64,000 nucleotides of DNA from Thermomicrobium roseum DSM 5159 (GCF_000021685.1 NC_011959.1:1939007-2003006), one strand, 5' to 3'. Positions 10,398-19,807 are shown, counted from the first letter of the stretch. Numbers and translations: made by a program. The notes: generated from the letters alone by a model not told the origin.

Positions 10398-12838
10398 GGT
10401 ACGTCTGCATTCATGGCCACTTCTATCAACCACCCCGGGAAAATCCCTGGCTGGAGGTGGTCGAACTCGAGGACAGCGCGTATCCGTATCACGATTGGAA
10501 CGAGCGGATCACTGCCGAGTGTTATGGCCCCAACGCGTGGTCGCGGATCCTCGATGCGCGTGGCCGGATCACGCGCATCGTCAACAACTATGCCTGGATC
10601 AGTTTCGACTTCGGCCCGACGCTCCTCTGGTGGCTCGAGCAGGCGGCTCCCGAGGTCTACCAGGCGATTTTGGAGGCAGACCGACAGGGGCGCCAGCGGT
10701 TCGGTGGGCATGGCCCAGCCATCGCGCACCCCTATCATCACGTCATCTTGCCCCTGGCGAACGAGCGCGATCGGCGCACTGAGCTGCTCTGGGGTATCCG
10801 AGACTTCACGTACCGTTTCGGGCGACGTCCGGAAGGGATCTGGTTGCCCGAAACGGCGGTCGACCTCGCGACCCTGGAAGTCGTCGCGGAGTTAGGCATC
10901 ACGTTCACCATCCTGGCACCGCACCAGGCGGCTGCAGTGCGACCGCCCGGGTTCTCCGGCTGGCAAGACGTGTCCGGCGGGCGTGTGGAAACGACACGAC
11001 CCTACCGCGTGACGCTCCCGTCTGGCCGTGAGTTGGTCGTCTTTTTCTATGACGGTGCGATCGCTCGCGATGTCGCCTTCGGTGACCTGCTCCAGGACGG
11101 GCGGCGGCTGGCGGCCCGCTTGTTGGCAGCAGCGAGCGATACGGTCGATCGCCTCGCGCATATCGCGACCGATGGCGAAACCTATGGTCACCATCACCGG
11201 TTCGGTGACATGGCGCTGGCGGCGGCGATCGCGGCGCTGCGGGCCGAGCGCGATGCGCGAGTCGTGACGTACGGTGCCTATCTGGCCGCGCACCCGGCGA
11301 CGTGGGAAGCGCAGATCGTCGAGGAGACCTCGTGGAGCTGTGCCCACGGGATCGAGCGCTGGCGCAGCAACTGTGGCTGCCAGACCGGTGCTCATCCCGG
11401 CTGGACGCAGGAATGGCGCGCGCCGCTGCGGGCTGCGCTCGATTGGCTGCGCGATACCATCGCGCCGCTGTACGAACGGCACCTGGGGGCGCTGCTCCGC
11501 GATCCCTGGGCTGCCCGCGACGATTACATCGAAGTCGTGCTCGACCGCTCCCCGGACAACGTCCGGCGCTTCTTGGAGCGCTGGCAGGTGCGCGCGCTCC
11601 AGCCGGAAGAACAGGTTCGCGTTCTGGAAGCTTTGGAACTCCAGCGGCACGCGCTCCGCATGTACAGCAGCGATGCCTGGTTTTTCGACGAACTGTCCGG
11701 CTTGGAGACAGTCCAAGCCTTGCAGTCGGCAGCGCGCGCTCTTCAGATCGCCGAGGAACTCTTTCAGGTTCCGCTCGAGCAGGAATTCGTCGAGCGGCTG
11801 GCACAGGCTCCCAGCAATCTCCCGCAATACCAGAATGGCCGCGGTGTCTGGGAGCGACTGGTGCGTCCAGCCCGAGTCGAGCTGGCCAACGTGGCAGCGC
11901 ACTATGCCTTGAGCGCGCTCTTCGAGGAGTATCCGGAGCGAGCTGCCATCGGCTGCTATGAGGTAGAGCGCCTGGAGGGAACCGCTCAACGCGCGGGGCG
12001 AGCGCATCTCTACGTGGCGCGAGTCCGCGTCCGCTCCAGCTTGACGGGGCGGCAGCAGGCCTTCGTGACAGCAGCGCTGCACCTCGGTGAGCACAACCTG
12101 GTCGGTGGGGTCGAACCGGATGGTACGCCGGAACGCTACCGACAGGTCCTCGCTGCGGTGAACGAACCGTTCGCTCGCGCTGATCTGGCAGAGACGGTTC
12201 GGGCACTCGATCGCGCCTTCGGCCGCGCCGAGTACTCGCTCCGGTCCTTGTTCAAGGACGAGCAACGCAAGCTGGTCGACACCATCTTGACCGCGACGCT
12301 CGCCGAGGCCGAAGAGCTCTATCGGCACTTGTACGAGGACAGCCAGCCGCTGATGCGGTTCCTCAGCGAACTCGGCGTTCCCATCCCCCGCGCTTTCCTG
12401 ACTGCTGCCGAGGTGACGGTCAACGCCGATCTCCGGCATACGCTGGCCGAACCGCGACCGTCGATCGAGCGGCTCGAGCAGTTATTCCGAGAAGCTGAAA
12501 CCTGGCAGCTCGATCTCGATCACCCGGGGCTGGCCTATGCCGTCCAGGAGGCGATGGAGACGCTGGCGACCGAGTGGCGCGCGAACCCCCAGGACGTCGC
12601 TCTCATGGAGACACTCGCTGGCCTGGCTCGCGTGGCGGCGCATATCCGGGAGCCGATCAACACCTGGCGCGTCCAGAATATCGCGTACGAGCTACTGCTC
12701 CGGGAGTTCCCGGGACAACGCGTCCGAGCCGAAACAGGCGACGCGGTTGCCCAGAACTGGTTGACCTGGTTCCGAGCGCTGTGCGACGTTCTCTGGATCG
12801 CGGTGGACGGCGGCGAGAGCGGGATCAGCGCAGCCTGA
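10394..12838 (+). CDS. GH57 glycoside hydrolase of the DUF3536-containing type
   Basis: An 814-residue GH57-family protein. The N-terminus MRYVCIHGHFYQPPRENPW is typical of the large DUF3536-containing GH57 subgroup. The catalytic-type segments are GIWLPETAVDLATLEV (Glu) and IATDGETYGHHHRFGD (Asp), and a Cys-containing stretch, CAHGIERWRSNCGCQTG, follows. The C-terminal 400 residues are the DUF3536-like helical part. The start is GTG, overlapping the glgB stop by 4 bases. The position as last gene of the glycogen operon suggests alpha-glucan trimming or debranching; members are often labelled alpha-amylase or amylopullulanase, but the activity here is inferred. Its 3' end overlaps the convergent gatD gene by 14 bases. 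Confidence 0.88.
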   Translation: MRYVCIHGHFYQPPRENPWLEVVELEDSAYPYHDWNERITAECYGPNAWSRILDARGRITRIVNNYAWISFDFGPTLLWWLEQAAPEVYQAILEADRQGRQRFGGHGPAIAHPYHHVILPLANERDRRTELLWGIRDFTYRFGRRPEGIWLPETAVDLATLEVVAELGITFTILAPHQAAAVRPPGFSGWQDVSGGRVETTRPYRVTLPSGRELVVFFYDGAIARDVAFGDLLQDGRRLAARLLAAASDTVDRLAHIATDGETYGHHHRFGDMALAAAIAALRAERDARVVTYGAYLAAHPATWEAQIVEETSWSCAHGIERWRSNCGCQTGAHPGWTQEWRAPLRAALDWLRDTIAPLYERHLGALLRDPWAARDDYIEVVLDRSPDNVRRFLERWQVRALQPEEQVRVLEALELQRHALRMYSSDAWFFDELSGLETVQALQSAARALQIAEELFQVPLEQEFVERLAQAPSNLPQYQNGRGVWERLVRPARVELANVAAHYALSALFEEYPERAAIGCYEVERLEGTAQRAGRAHLYVARVRVRSSLTGRQQAFVTAALHLGEHNLVGGVEPDGTPERYRQVLAAVNEPFARADLAETVRALDRAFGRAEYSLRSLFKDEQRKLVDTILTATLAEAEELYRHLYEDSQPLMRFLSELGVPIPRAFLTAAEVTVNADLRHTLAEPRPSIERLEQLFREAETWQLDLDHPGLAYAVQEAMETLATEWRANPQDVALMETLAGLARVAAHIREPINTWRVQNIAYELLLREFPGQRVRAETGDAVAQNWLTWFRALCDVLWIAVDGGESGISAA

Positions 12839-13589
12839 GGAGACGATGCCAGGCGAAACGACGGCGCTGGTCTTCGGCGCGGCGAACGGCCTCCGCATGG
12901 GCGCGATCGGCGAGGGTGTCGTCGAGCGGCGGGAGTTCACCCGACCAGCCGTGCAGTTCGAGGGCACGCGCGATCAGGTAATCGGCGAGACGAGGGTTCT
13001 TGGGGAGCAGCGGGCCGTGGAGATACGTGCCGATCGCGTGCCGATAGCGACAACCCTCGCTTCCGTCTCGCCCGTTGTTTCCCCAGCCGATGCGGACGCG
13101 GCCGAGCGGGCGAGCGCTAAGCCCGAGGAACGTTTGCCCGCTGTGGTTCTCGAAGCCGACCAGTTCGCCGAACTCGTCCGAGTCCACGACGATGTTCCCG
13201 ATCATGCGCCGCGACCCGGCGATCGTCCAGGCATCGAAGAGACCGAGACCTGGGAGTTCGGGGCCACCATGCGGCCGATAGAAGTGTCCGAGGAGTTGGT
13301 AGCCGCCGCAGACGGCCAGGAGCGGAACTCCGCGTTCGATCTCCGCCCGCAGCGTTTCGCCTTTGGGCCCGGCGAGGTCGCGCGCGGCGGCGATCTGTTC
13401 GCGGTCTTGGCCTCCGCCCCAGAAGAAAAGATCGCAGCGACCCGGCTCGAGCGGATCGCCCACACCGATCTCCAGCACGTCGACCGCGATGCCGCGCCGA
13501 CGGCAGCGTTCCACGAGCGTGACGATGTTCCCGCGATCACCGTAGATGTTCATGGTCCGTGCGTAGAGCCAGCCGATCGTCAGGTGCAT
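12825..13589 (-). CDS. gatD: Lipid II isoglutaminyl synthase, glutamine amidotransferase subunit GatD
   Basis: A 254-residue class I glutamine amidotransferase of the CobB/CobQ-like type. It supplies ammonia to MurT for amidating the alpha-carboxyl of D-Glu in lipid II. Visible features are LYARTMNIYGDRGNIVTL, DLFFWGGGQDREQ, PLLAVCGGYQLLGH with the nucleophile Cys in CGGYQ, GFENHSGQTFL and HAIGTYLHGPLLPKNP with the catalytic His. The start chosen is the ATG of MHLTIGWLY; an open frame continues upstream but runs through murT and is non-coding there. It follows murT by 11 bases, the normal murT-gatD arrangement. Its end overlaps the convergent GH57 gene. Confidence 0.92.
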   Translation of the reverse strand: MHLTIGWLYARTMNIYGDRGNIVTLVERCRRRGIAVDVLEIGVGDPLEPGRCDLFFWGGGQDREQIAAARDLAGPKGETLRAEIERGVPLLAVCGGYQLLGHFYRPHGGPELPGLGLFDAWTIAGSRRMIGNIVVDSDEFGELVGFENHSGQTFLGLSARPLGRVRIGWGNNGRDGSEGCRYRHAIGTYLHGPLLPKNPRLADYLIARALELHGWSGELPPLDDTLADRAHAEAVRRAEDQRRRFAWHRLLRLR

Positions 13590-13600
13590 CGGTCGCTCCC

Positions 13601-14980
13601 TCACTGGCGCCAGAACTCGCGAGCCAGCCCCCGTCGGGCGAGTTCCCGCCGGAGTTCCAGCAGCGCGGTGTAGGTCGCCAGGACCCAGCCGCCACTGCCG
13701 GGTGGAAGCGTTTCCACCCAGCGATCCAGCGCGGTCGCGACGCCAGCGAACTGGTGTGCTGGCGCGATCCCAGCGTAGGCGAGCCGGAGCGCCATCTCTG
13801 CGCTGCGGATGCCTCCGGTACTGACTGGTGCGCTGAGTGCCTGCAAAGGTTCGAGATCGACGTCCCAGAGCCAGGAAACGTCTCGCCCATCCGCGTCCAG
13901 ATCGTTGATCAGGATGAGGACCGGCTGCGGCTGGGCAGCACCGGCGATCAGGCGGATCGCCTCGTTGAAGCCGGTCGGATTCTTGACGAGCAGCAGGGTG
14001 ACGGTTCGTCCCGCGAGTTCGACGCGCTCTTGTCGGCCAAAAGCTGCCGTCACTCCCGCGAGCCCCGCGGCGAGTTGCTCGGGTGCGAGCCCCAAAGCCA
14101 GACTCGCCGTGGCCGCCGCCAGCACGTTGTAGGCGTTGTACACGCCAGTGAGCTGGCTCTGGAGGACGAGTTCCCGCTCGTCGGACACCGCTTCGACCGC
14201 GAGTAGCCCGTGCTCCGTTCGCACACAGCGACCCGCAACAGTCAGTGGGGGACGAGCGAACGGACAAGCCGTACAGCGGTAGGCACCGAGATGGCCGAGA
14301 AAAACCTGCTCGTACGCGAGCGGAGCACCGCACCGCGGGCAAGAGCGCCAGTCGGCAGCATGCGGCAGGGCAGGCAGGGCGATGCGGGGGTCAGCGAGCC
14401 CGAACGTCCAGCGGCGATCCGCGAACCGCTCGGTCAGCGCAGCGAGGATCGGGTCATCAGCATCGACCACGAGGAGCGTCTCCAGTGGAAGCGAGTCCAG
14501 GGCGCGTTCCCAGACGCGGACGATCGTTTCCAGTTCACCGTACCGGTCGAGTTGGTCGCGGAACAGGTTGAGCAGGACGAGCAGGCGAGGACGCAGCGCC
14601 TGGGCGATCTCCGGAAGGGCGAACTCGTCGACCTCGAAGATGCCTAGGTCACGGTGGACCGTGCCTGACCAGTCGATCGTTTCCAGCAACGTGGCAGCGA
14701 TGCCACGCGGCAGGTTGCTCCCCGACCGGTTGTGCACGATCGTCAAGCCGGCCGATTCGAGTGTTCCAGCCAGGAGCCGCGCAGTCGTCGTCTTGCCGTT
14801 GGTTCCCGCGATGAGGACTGCCCCCTGCGGAAGCGCGCGACCTGCCGTAGTCAGGAAATCCGGCGCGATGCGGAGTGCGAGCAATCCCGGAAGCGCCGTG
14901 CCACCGCCGAGCCGCAGGCGGCGAGTTGCCTGAACTGTCAGCCGACCGGCTGCGATGGCGAGCAGCGTCGAAACGTTCAT
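13601..14980 (-). CDS. murT: Lipid II isoglutaminyl synthase, Mur ligase-like subunit MurT
   Basis: A 459-residue Mur ligase homologue that activates the D-glutamate carboxylate of lipid II for amidation with ammonia from GatD. The ATP loop is LIAGTNGKTTTARLL. The segments NRSGSNLPRGIA, GIFEVDEFALPEIA and LLNLFRDQLDRYGE are typical of MurT. A four-Cys zinc-ribbon insertion (SCPRCGAPL and YRCTACPFARPP) sits mid-protein, as in Gram-positive MurT. The C-terminal domain (DUF1727-like) carries LLVKNPTGFNEAIRL and LILINDLDADGRDVSWLWDV. Start ATG follows GGAGG. Gaps are 9 bases to mreC and 11 to gatD, so all three are probably co-transcribed. Confidence 0.93.
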   Translation of the reverse strand: MNVSTLLAIAAGRLTVQATRRLRLGGGTALPGLLALRIAPDFLTTAGRALPQGAVLIAGTNGKTTTARLLAGTLESAGLTIVHNRSGSNLPRGIAATLLETIDWSGTVHRDLGIFEVDEFALPEIAQALRPRLLVLLNLFRDQLDRYGELETIVRVWERALDSLPLETLLVVDADDPILAALTERFADRRWTFGLADPRIALPALPHAADWRSCPRCGAPLAYEQVFLGHLGAYRCTACPFARPPLTVAGRCVRTEHGLLAVEAVSDERELVLQSQLTGVYNAYNVLAAATASLALGLAPEQLAAGLAGVTAAFGRQERVELAGRTVTLLLVKNPTGFNEAIRLIAGAAQPQPVLILINDLDADGRDVSWLWDVDLEPLQALSAPVSTGGIRSAEMALRLAYAGIAPAHQFAGVATALDRWVETLPPGSGGWVLATYTALLELRRELARRGLAREFWRQ

Positions 14981-14989
14981 GCCTCCAGT

Positions 14990-15808
14990 CTACTGGGTCG
15001 CACTGCTCACCAGCACGCTGGCTGTGCGGAGCGATGGGATATCGACGAGCGGTCGGACGGTCAAGCGCAGCTCGTCGTCAGCGACCTGGCGCGAGCCGCC
15101 GATCACCACACCGATGACGAGACCTGGCGGAATGCCGGCGGTGCGTCCCGACGTGACGACGAGTTCGCCGTTTCGATACGGCGTGTCCGGAGGAAGGTGC
15201 CGGAGAATCAGCAAACCGCTTCCTCGCCAGCCCTGGCCATAGACGATCCCTTCGGCGCCCGATTCCGAGAGTTGCGCGCCGAGCTGGATGGAGGGGTCGG
15301 TCACCGCGGTCACCTGGGAGCGGTCAGGCTCGACCCGTGTCACGATGCCCACGAGGACGTTGGGATCCAGCACTGCCATACCGATGCGGATTCCTGCCTC
15401 GCTGCCTCGATCGATGACGAAGACCCGTTGTGGTCGTTCCGGATCGAATCCGATGATGCGTGCCGGGACGAGCTGGAGTCCAGGATGCTCTTGCTGAAAA
15501 CGCAACTGGGCGCGCAGCTGGTCGAGTTCCTGCTGCGCTTGTCGCAGGCGGGCGACCTCGGCGAGGAGCGCGTTTCGCTCCGCGCGCAAGCGCTCGACTT
15601 CCGCACGGAGTTCGCGCTCGGAGCTTGTGGCGGGAACAGGAAGGGACGCGAAGACTGGTGCGATGCCGCGCTGGACATCCGTGACCAGGCCGGTCAGCGG
15701 AGCGGTGATCCCGCCCAGTCGCTGCTGGCGGTCGAGAACCACGAGCACCGTGCTGGCCAGGAGGAGGATCACGATGAAGAGCGTCGTGCGCTTGAGCGTG
15801 AGCGGCAT
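14990..15808 (-). CDS. mreC: Rod shape-determining protein MreC
   Basis: A 272-residue bitopic membrane protein of the elongation complex. A basic start (MPLTLKRTT) leads into one membrane helix, LFIVILLLASTVLVVLD. A coiled coil follows at about residues 65-100 (ERELRAEVERLRAERNALL), then the beta-rich periplasmic or extracellular core with VPARIIGFDPERPQRVFVID, GIRIGMAVLDPNVLVGIV and ELVVTSGRTAGIPPGLVIG, all typical of MreC. Length is normal. It lies 12 bases after mreB and 9 bases before murT. The canonical partner mreD is not next to it; a probable mreD lies at the left window edge. Confidence 0.93.
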   Translation of the reverse strand: MPLTLKRTTLFIVILLLASTVLVVLDRQQRLGGITAPLTGLVTDVQRGIAPVFASLPVPATSSERELRAEVERLRAERNALLAEVARLRQAQQELDQLRAQLRFQQEHPGLQLVPARIIGFDPERPQRVFVIDRGSEAGIRIGMAVLDPNVLVGIVTRVEPDRSQVTAVTDPSIQLGAQLSESGAEGIVYGQGWRGSGLLILRHLPPDTPYRNGELVVTSGRTAGIPPGLVIGVVIGGSRQVADDELRLTVRPLVDIPSLRTASVLVSSATQ

Positions 15809-15820
15809 GCCTCATCCGTG

Positions 15821-16897
15821 TCAGGTCGTCGAGCTCGAAGCAGCCGGTACGCGTCGTTGTTGCGTCCCTTGCAGAGCGCGCTGGTAGAGGTGGAGCGCTT
15901 CCGCGACGCGGCCCGTGCCGCGAGCGACACAGGTCAGCGGGTCGTCGGCGAGGTAGACCGGGATCCGGAGTTCAGCCTGGAGACGCTTGTCCAGGCCCAT
16001 GAGGAGTGCCCCGCCGCCCGCGAGCACGATCCCTCGCTCCATGATGTCAGCCAATAGTTCCGGTGGCGTCTCTTCGACGCAGGAGCGGACCGCCTCGATG
16101 ATCTGGTTGACTGGTCCGGCGATCGCTTCGCGGATCTCGACCGAACTCACTTCGACCGCTTTGGGCAGGCCAGTGAGCACGTCCCGCCCCCGCAAGACGA
16201 CCCGCCGTTCTTCTTCGAGCGGGTAGGCGGAGCCGGCGGCGATCTTGGCGTTCTCGGCGGTCCGCTCACCGATGATCAGGTTATGGTCACGTCGTGCCCA
16301 CTGGACGATCGCCTCGTCGATCTCGTCTCCTGCCACGCGGATGGAGCGATTGACGACGATGCCACCCAGCGAGATGACCGCGACCTCGGTCGTCCCACCG
16401 CCGATATCGACGATCATGCTGCCGACCGGCTCGTTGATGGGAAGACCGGCGCCGATGGCAGCCGCCATCGGCTCCTCGATCGTGTACGCCTCCCGAGCGC
16501 CGGCACTGAGTGCGGCATCCTTGGCAGCACGCTTTTCCACTTCGGTGACGCCGGAGGGGATACCGATGACGACTCGTGGATGGGGAGTCAGGAGTTGCTG
16601 CGCGTGGACCTTCCGGATGAAATAGTGCAGCATGATCTCCACGGTATCGAAGTCGGCGATGACTCCGTCCTTGAGCGGACGGACGGCGACGATCGTATCC
16701 GGTGTTTTGCCGACCATCGCCTTGGCTTCGACGCCGACAGCCAGTACCCGCCGCGTCTTCTTATCGACCGCGACAACGGATGGCTCGGAGATGACGATAC
16801 CCTTGCCGCGCACGTAGACGAGCGTGTTCGCCGTGCCCAGGTCGATACCGAGGTCGCGGCTGAACAACCCGAACAGTGCGCTGAGTGGTCGAATCAT
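15821..16897 (-). CDS. mreB: Rod shape-determining actin homologue MreB
   Basis: A 358-residue actin-fold ATPase that polymerises along the membrane and directs lateral wall synthesis. Visible actin motifs are RDLGIDLGTANTLVYVRGKG (phosphate 1), MIVDIGGGTTEVAVISLGG (phosphate 2) and GIVLAGGGALLMGLDKRL (adenosine loop); VVIGIPSGVTEVEKRA is typical of MreB. The start chosen is the ATG of MIRPLSALFG, preceded by GAGAGGAAGG. The open frame continues 29 codons upstream, but that stretch overlaps the preceding gene and has no MreB character. It sits 25 bases after the LysM-M23 gene and heads the mreB-mreC-murT-gatD series. Confidence 0.96.
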   Translation of the reverse strand: MIRPLSALFGLFSRDLGIDLGTANTLVYVRGKGIVISEPSVVAVDKKTRRVLAVGVEAKAMVGKTPDTIVAVRPLKDGVIADFDTVEIMLHYFIRKVHAQQLLTPHPRVVIGIPSGVTEVEKRAAKDAALSAGAREAYTIEEPMAAAIGAGLPINEPVGSMIVDIGGGTTEVAVISLGGIVVNRSIRVAGDEIDEAIVQWARRDHNLIIGERTAENAKIAAGSAYPLEEERRVVLRGRDVLTGLPKAVEVSSVEIREAIAGPVNQIIEAVRSCVEETPPELLADIMERGIVLAGGGALLMGLDKRLQAELRIPVYLADDPLTCVARGTGRVAEALHLYQRALQGTQQRRVPAASSSTT

Positions 16898-16922
16898 GGT
16901 CGTGCCCTTCCTCTCACCGGCC

Positions 16923-18551
16923 TCATCCCAGGTAGAGCGCCGGGTCCTGGTAGACGCCGTTGTACATGATGATGAAGTGGACATGCGGGCCGGTCGAGTA
17001 GCCGGTGCTCCCCATCGGGCCGATGTACTGTCCCTGGTTGACCCACTGTCCGACCTGCACTGGTGGTGGTTCGGCCATGTGCCCGTACCAGGTCACGAAG
17101 CCGTTTCCGTGATCGATCGCAACGGCGTACCCGAGCCCGTAGTTGTTCCACCCGCTGAAAATGACCGTTCCGCTGTCAGCCGCCACGATCGGTGTGTACA
17201 TGTTGTTGGCGATGTCCCACCCGTTATGCCGGGCATGGAAGTACTGCGTGATGACCCCGGTCGTCGGCCAGATGAAGGAGCCACGGGGTGCTTGGCGCTG
17301 AGCGGGTGGATTGCTCGGCGCTGATGCCCGTGGGGCGGGAGGCGGCGGTGGTGGCGGCGGTGGCGGGGGTGGCTCACCGCCCGGGATCATCACGAGCTGG
17401 CCGACGCGCAGGACGCCGTTCGGCCCGATCCCGTTCATAGGGTAGTTGCGGATCGCGTCCGGCTCGACTCCCCAGTACTTGGCCAAGGATTCGATCGTGT
17501 CGCCTTCCTTGACTTTGACCATGACGCCATCGGTCGGCAAGATCGCCAGCTGCTGGCCGGGATAGATCAGTTCAGGATCAGGCAAGGAGTTCGCCCAGGT
17601 GATCGTCTGCACCTTGAGGCCGAAGCGCTGGGCGATCTTCCAGAGCGTATCCCCTTCCTGGACGGTGTACATGACCACGCGGTCGCGTTGGGGCATCTTG
17701 CCACCCGGTACCATGATCAGGCGATTCGGCACCAGATCGGTGTCACGCTGCACGCCGTTGGGCTCGTAGCCGGTGATCGCGTCGGGTTGCACACCGTAGC
17801 GTGCCGCGATCGCCTCGATCGTGTCGCCCTCGCGCACCAGGTGCAGCATGCCATCGACTGGTGGAACGCGGAGCTGCAGCCCAGCCGGTAACGGTGCTCC
17901 AGGATCGAGGAGATTGTTCGCCCAGAGCAGCGTCTCGATGCTCCGGCCAGTCGCTCGCGCCACATCGTAGATCGTTTCTCCCGCTGCCGTCACATAGGTA
18001 TCGAGCACGAGGACATCTGGCTTGACAGCGAGCCCGCCCGTCGCCAGATAACCGATGCGCGGATCGCTCACCGTCAGATCGGGAACGCTCGCGACCGGTT
18101 GGCCCTGCGCGCCGGGCAGGACGTCCTGGATCACCGTGATCTGGTCGGTTCCAGCTGCGACACGGATCGGCACGGGGCGTCGCCAGAATCCTCCGCCGAT
18201 CGCAACTGTGGCGACGCAGACGACGACCGCGAGATGGAGGCACCAGCGTCCGATCGTGCGAGTCGTCCACCGGCGCTGGAGCCGCTGCTCCGTTCGTTTC
18301 GGTGCATGCAGGAGAGGTCGTGGCGGTTTAGGAGGGGCGACGACGGTGCCGTTCGCACTGCCCGCGAACACACCATTGCTACGAGCAGCGAGCCGCTCGT
18401 GCACTGCGTCGGTCGATTCGATCGCGGGGTACCCGTTCCGATGCCCATTCGCTGGTTCGCGCGCGGCGTCCAGCTCAGGCGTCCAGCCGAAGCGCACCTC
18501 TCGGGTGGCGGACGGCTCACGATACTCCTCGCTCGGCGGGTTGGTCGGCAT
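16923..18551 (-). CDS. Membrane-anchored LysM and M23 peptidase domain protein
   Basis: A 542-residue cell-wall protein. The first 100 residues are cytoplasmic and low in complexity. One membrane helix follows (LHLAVVVCVATVAIGGGFW, about residues 105-123). Outside are four LysM modules at roughly 183-395, including LHLVREGDTIEAIAARYG, MYTVQEGDTLWKIAQRFG and MVKVKEGDTIESLAKYWG, then a run of about twelve prolines. A C-terminal M23 metallopeptidase domain carries HNGWDIANN and GPHVHFII, the zinc-ligand HxxxD and HxH motifs. It probably cleaves or remodels peptidoglycan. It is the first gene of the minus-strand wall operon, 25 bases before mreB, which suggests a role in elongation. Confidence 0.9.
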   Translation of the reverse strand: MPTNPPSEEYREPSATREVRFGWTPELDAAREPANGHRNGYPAIESTDAVHERLAARSNGVFAGSANGTVVAPPKPPRPLLHAPKRTEQRLQRRWTTRTIGRWCLHLAVVVCVATVAIGGGFWRRPVPIRVAAGTDQITVIQDVLPGAQGQPVASVPDLTVSDPRIGYLATGGLAVKPDVLVLDTYVTAAGETIYDVARATGRSIETLLWANNLLDPGAPLPAGLQLRVPPVDGMLHLVREGDTIEAIAARYGVQPDAITGYEPNGVQRDTDLVPNRLIMVPGGKMPQRDRVVMYTVQEGDTLWKIAQRFGLKVQTITWANSLPDPELIYPGQQLAILPTDGVMVKVKEGDTIESLAKYWGVEPDAIRNYPMNGIGPNGVLRVGQLVMIPGGEPPPPPPPPPPPPAPRASAPSNPPAQRQAPRGSFIWPTTGVITQYFHARHNGWDIANNMYTPIVAADSGTVIFSGWNNYGLGYAVAIDHGNGFVTWYGHMAEPPPVQVGQWVNQGQYIGPMGSTGYSTGPHVHFIIMYNGVYQDPALYLG

Positions 18552-18725
18552 CGTCCCTATCCGGCTTCCCTTCCCTCAGCGGCTCGTCGATTCGCTCGTC
18601 GTGATGCCGAACTCGCCGATTACCCGATCCTCACGCGCAGGATAACATGTCCGGTGGCATCCGTCAAATCCAGGGCGGCAATTTCGGCGGTTTTCTGCCT
18701 CACCGGAAAGTCCCGCATTCCCGCC

Positions 18726-18754
18726 TTCACGGATCGTTCACTGTACGGTACGAT
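18726..18754 (+). promoter_or_regulatory. Possible sigma-70 promoter of the lipid kinase gene
   Basis: TTCACG and TACGAT are separated by exactly 17 bases, about 30 bases ahead of the lipid kinase start, in the 230-base divergent gap between the wall operon and that gene. Both boxes depart from consensus, so this is a moderate prediction from pattern alone. Confidence 0.35.
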
Positions 18755-18785
18755 GGCAGAAGACAGTGGATGAGGGCGCTCAGTG

Positions 18786-19781
18786 ATGGAAGAGACCCGA
18801 ACCAGAACAGCGCAGGGGCTGACGACTCTGCCGACCGAAACCGTGCATGCCATCGTGAATCCGGTGGCAGGAAGCGGTCGTCCGGCTCGTGCCTGGCCGG
18901 CAGTGCGTCGTCGCCTGGAGTCGCTCGGCCTGCGCGTGGAGGAAGTGCACACGACCGAGCCGGGGGCGGGGATCGCTCTGGCTCGGCAACTGGTCGAACG
19001 TGGCGCCCGAGAACTCCTGGTCATCGGTGGCGATGGCACAGTGAACGAGGTCGTCAATGGCTGTGTGGATGCGCAGGGACAACCGATCGGCCCGGTGACG
19101 ATCACCATCGTGCCGTGCGGGACGGGGCGCGATTTTCCACGGCTCTTCGGTATCGTTCGCCCGGAACAGGCGGTCGATCTCCTGCGCTACGGGCAGCGCT
19201 GCCGCGTCGATATCGGCGCGATCCGCTTTCGCGCCTGCGATGGCTCCTCCCGTCAGCGCTACTTCGTCAACATGGCGGATATCGGGCTCGGGGCGGAGAC
19301 CGCGGCCTGGGTGAGCCAATCGACCAAGCAACTCGGTGGGTTCCTCGCTTATCTGGTCGGCGCGATGCGGACGATTCTCCGTCATCGACCGGCCGAACTC
19401 ACGATCGAGATCGAGGGCACGACAGTGTTTCGCGGCCCAGCGCTCATGGTCGCGCTGGCCAACGGCCGCTTTCATGCCGGTGGCATGCGGATCGCACCGA
19501 TGGCGTCGGTGACGGACGGGAAGCTGGAAGTCTTCGCCTTGCGTCACGTCTCGCGATTCGCCCTGCTCGGTTCCCTGCTTCCGGCGGTCTATCGAGGGAC
19601 GCACCTTGGTCATCCAGCCGTCGAGCATTGGACCGCTCGTCGAGTCGCGGTGCGCAGTGTCGAGCCTGTGCGGATCGAAACGGATGGTGAGGTGGTGGGG
19701 ACGACAGATATCGAGGCGTGGGTCGCCCCCAAGGCGTTGTCTCTTCGCGTGCCGCGTGGCGCCTGCGACGGTTCTGCTTGA
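18786..19781 (+). CDS. Diacylglycerol kinase family lipid kinase (YegS/DgkB-like)
   Basis: A 331-residue soluble kinase of the DAGK catalytic family. Key features are HAIVNPVAGSGRPARAWP near the N-terminus, LLVIGGDGTVNEVVNG (the GGDGT nucleotide-binding motif), VPCGTGRDFPRLFG and NMADIGLGAETAAWVSQSTK. The C-terminal lobe contains LMVALANGRFHAGGMRIAP, with the family's typical metal/lipid segment, and ends near VRIETDGEVVG. It would phosphorylate diacylglycerol or a related lipid with ATP at the membrane face. The ATG at 18786 is directly preceded by an in-frame GTG, which is an equally possible start. Transcribed alone, divergently from the wall operon. Confidence 0.9.
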   Translation: MEETRTRTAQGLTTLPTETVHAIVNPVAGSGRPARAWPAVRRRLESLGLRVEEVHTTEPGAGIALARQLVERGARELLVIGGDGTVNEVVNGCVDAQGQPIGPVTITIVPCGTGRDFPRLFGIVRPEQAVDLLRYGQRCRVDIGAIRFRACDGSSRQRYFVNMADIGLGAETAAWVSQSTKQLGGFLAYLVGAMRTILRHRPAELTIEIEGTTVFRGPALMVALANGRFHAGGMRIAPMASVTDGKLEVFALRHVSRFALLGSLLPAVYRGTHLGHPAVEHWTARRVAVRSVEPVRIETDGEVVGTTDIEAWVAPKALSLRVPRGACDGSA

Positions 19782-19807
19782 CCCCGCGATAACTCCTCTG
19801 CCACAAT
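19778..19807 (+). promoter_or_regulatory. Possible promoter of the class II aldolase-like gene
   Basis: TTGACC, an 18-base spacer and CACAAT lie in the short gap between the lipid kinase stop and the next gene, about 55 bases before its start codon. The -35 box is strong and the -10 box weak. This is pattern evidence only. Confidence 0.3.

Noticed and set aside
13590..14342. Long open frame continuing upstream of gatD
   Set aside because: The extension is antisense-frame sequence over murT with Arg/Pro-rich non-protein composition; GatD homology starts at MHLTIGW.
14732..16057. Long plus-strand frame opposite murT, mreC and mreB
   Set aside because: It lies entirely opposite recognised genes, has no domain features and is typical of spurious frames in GC-rich DNA.
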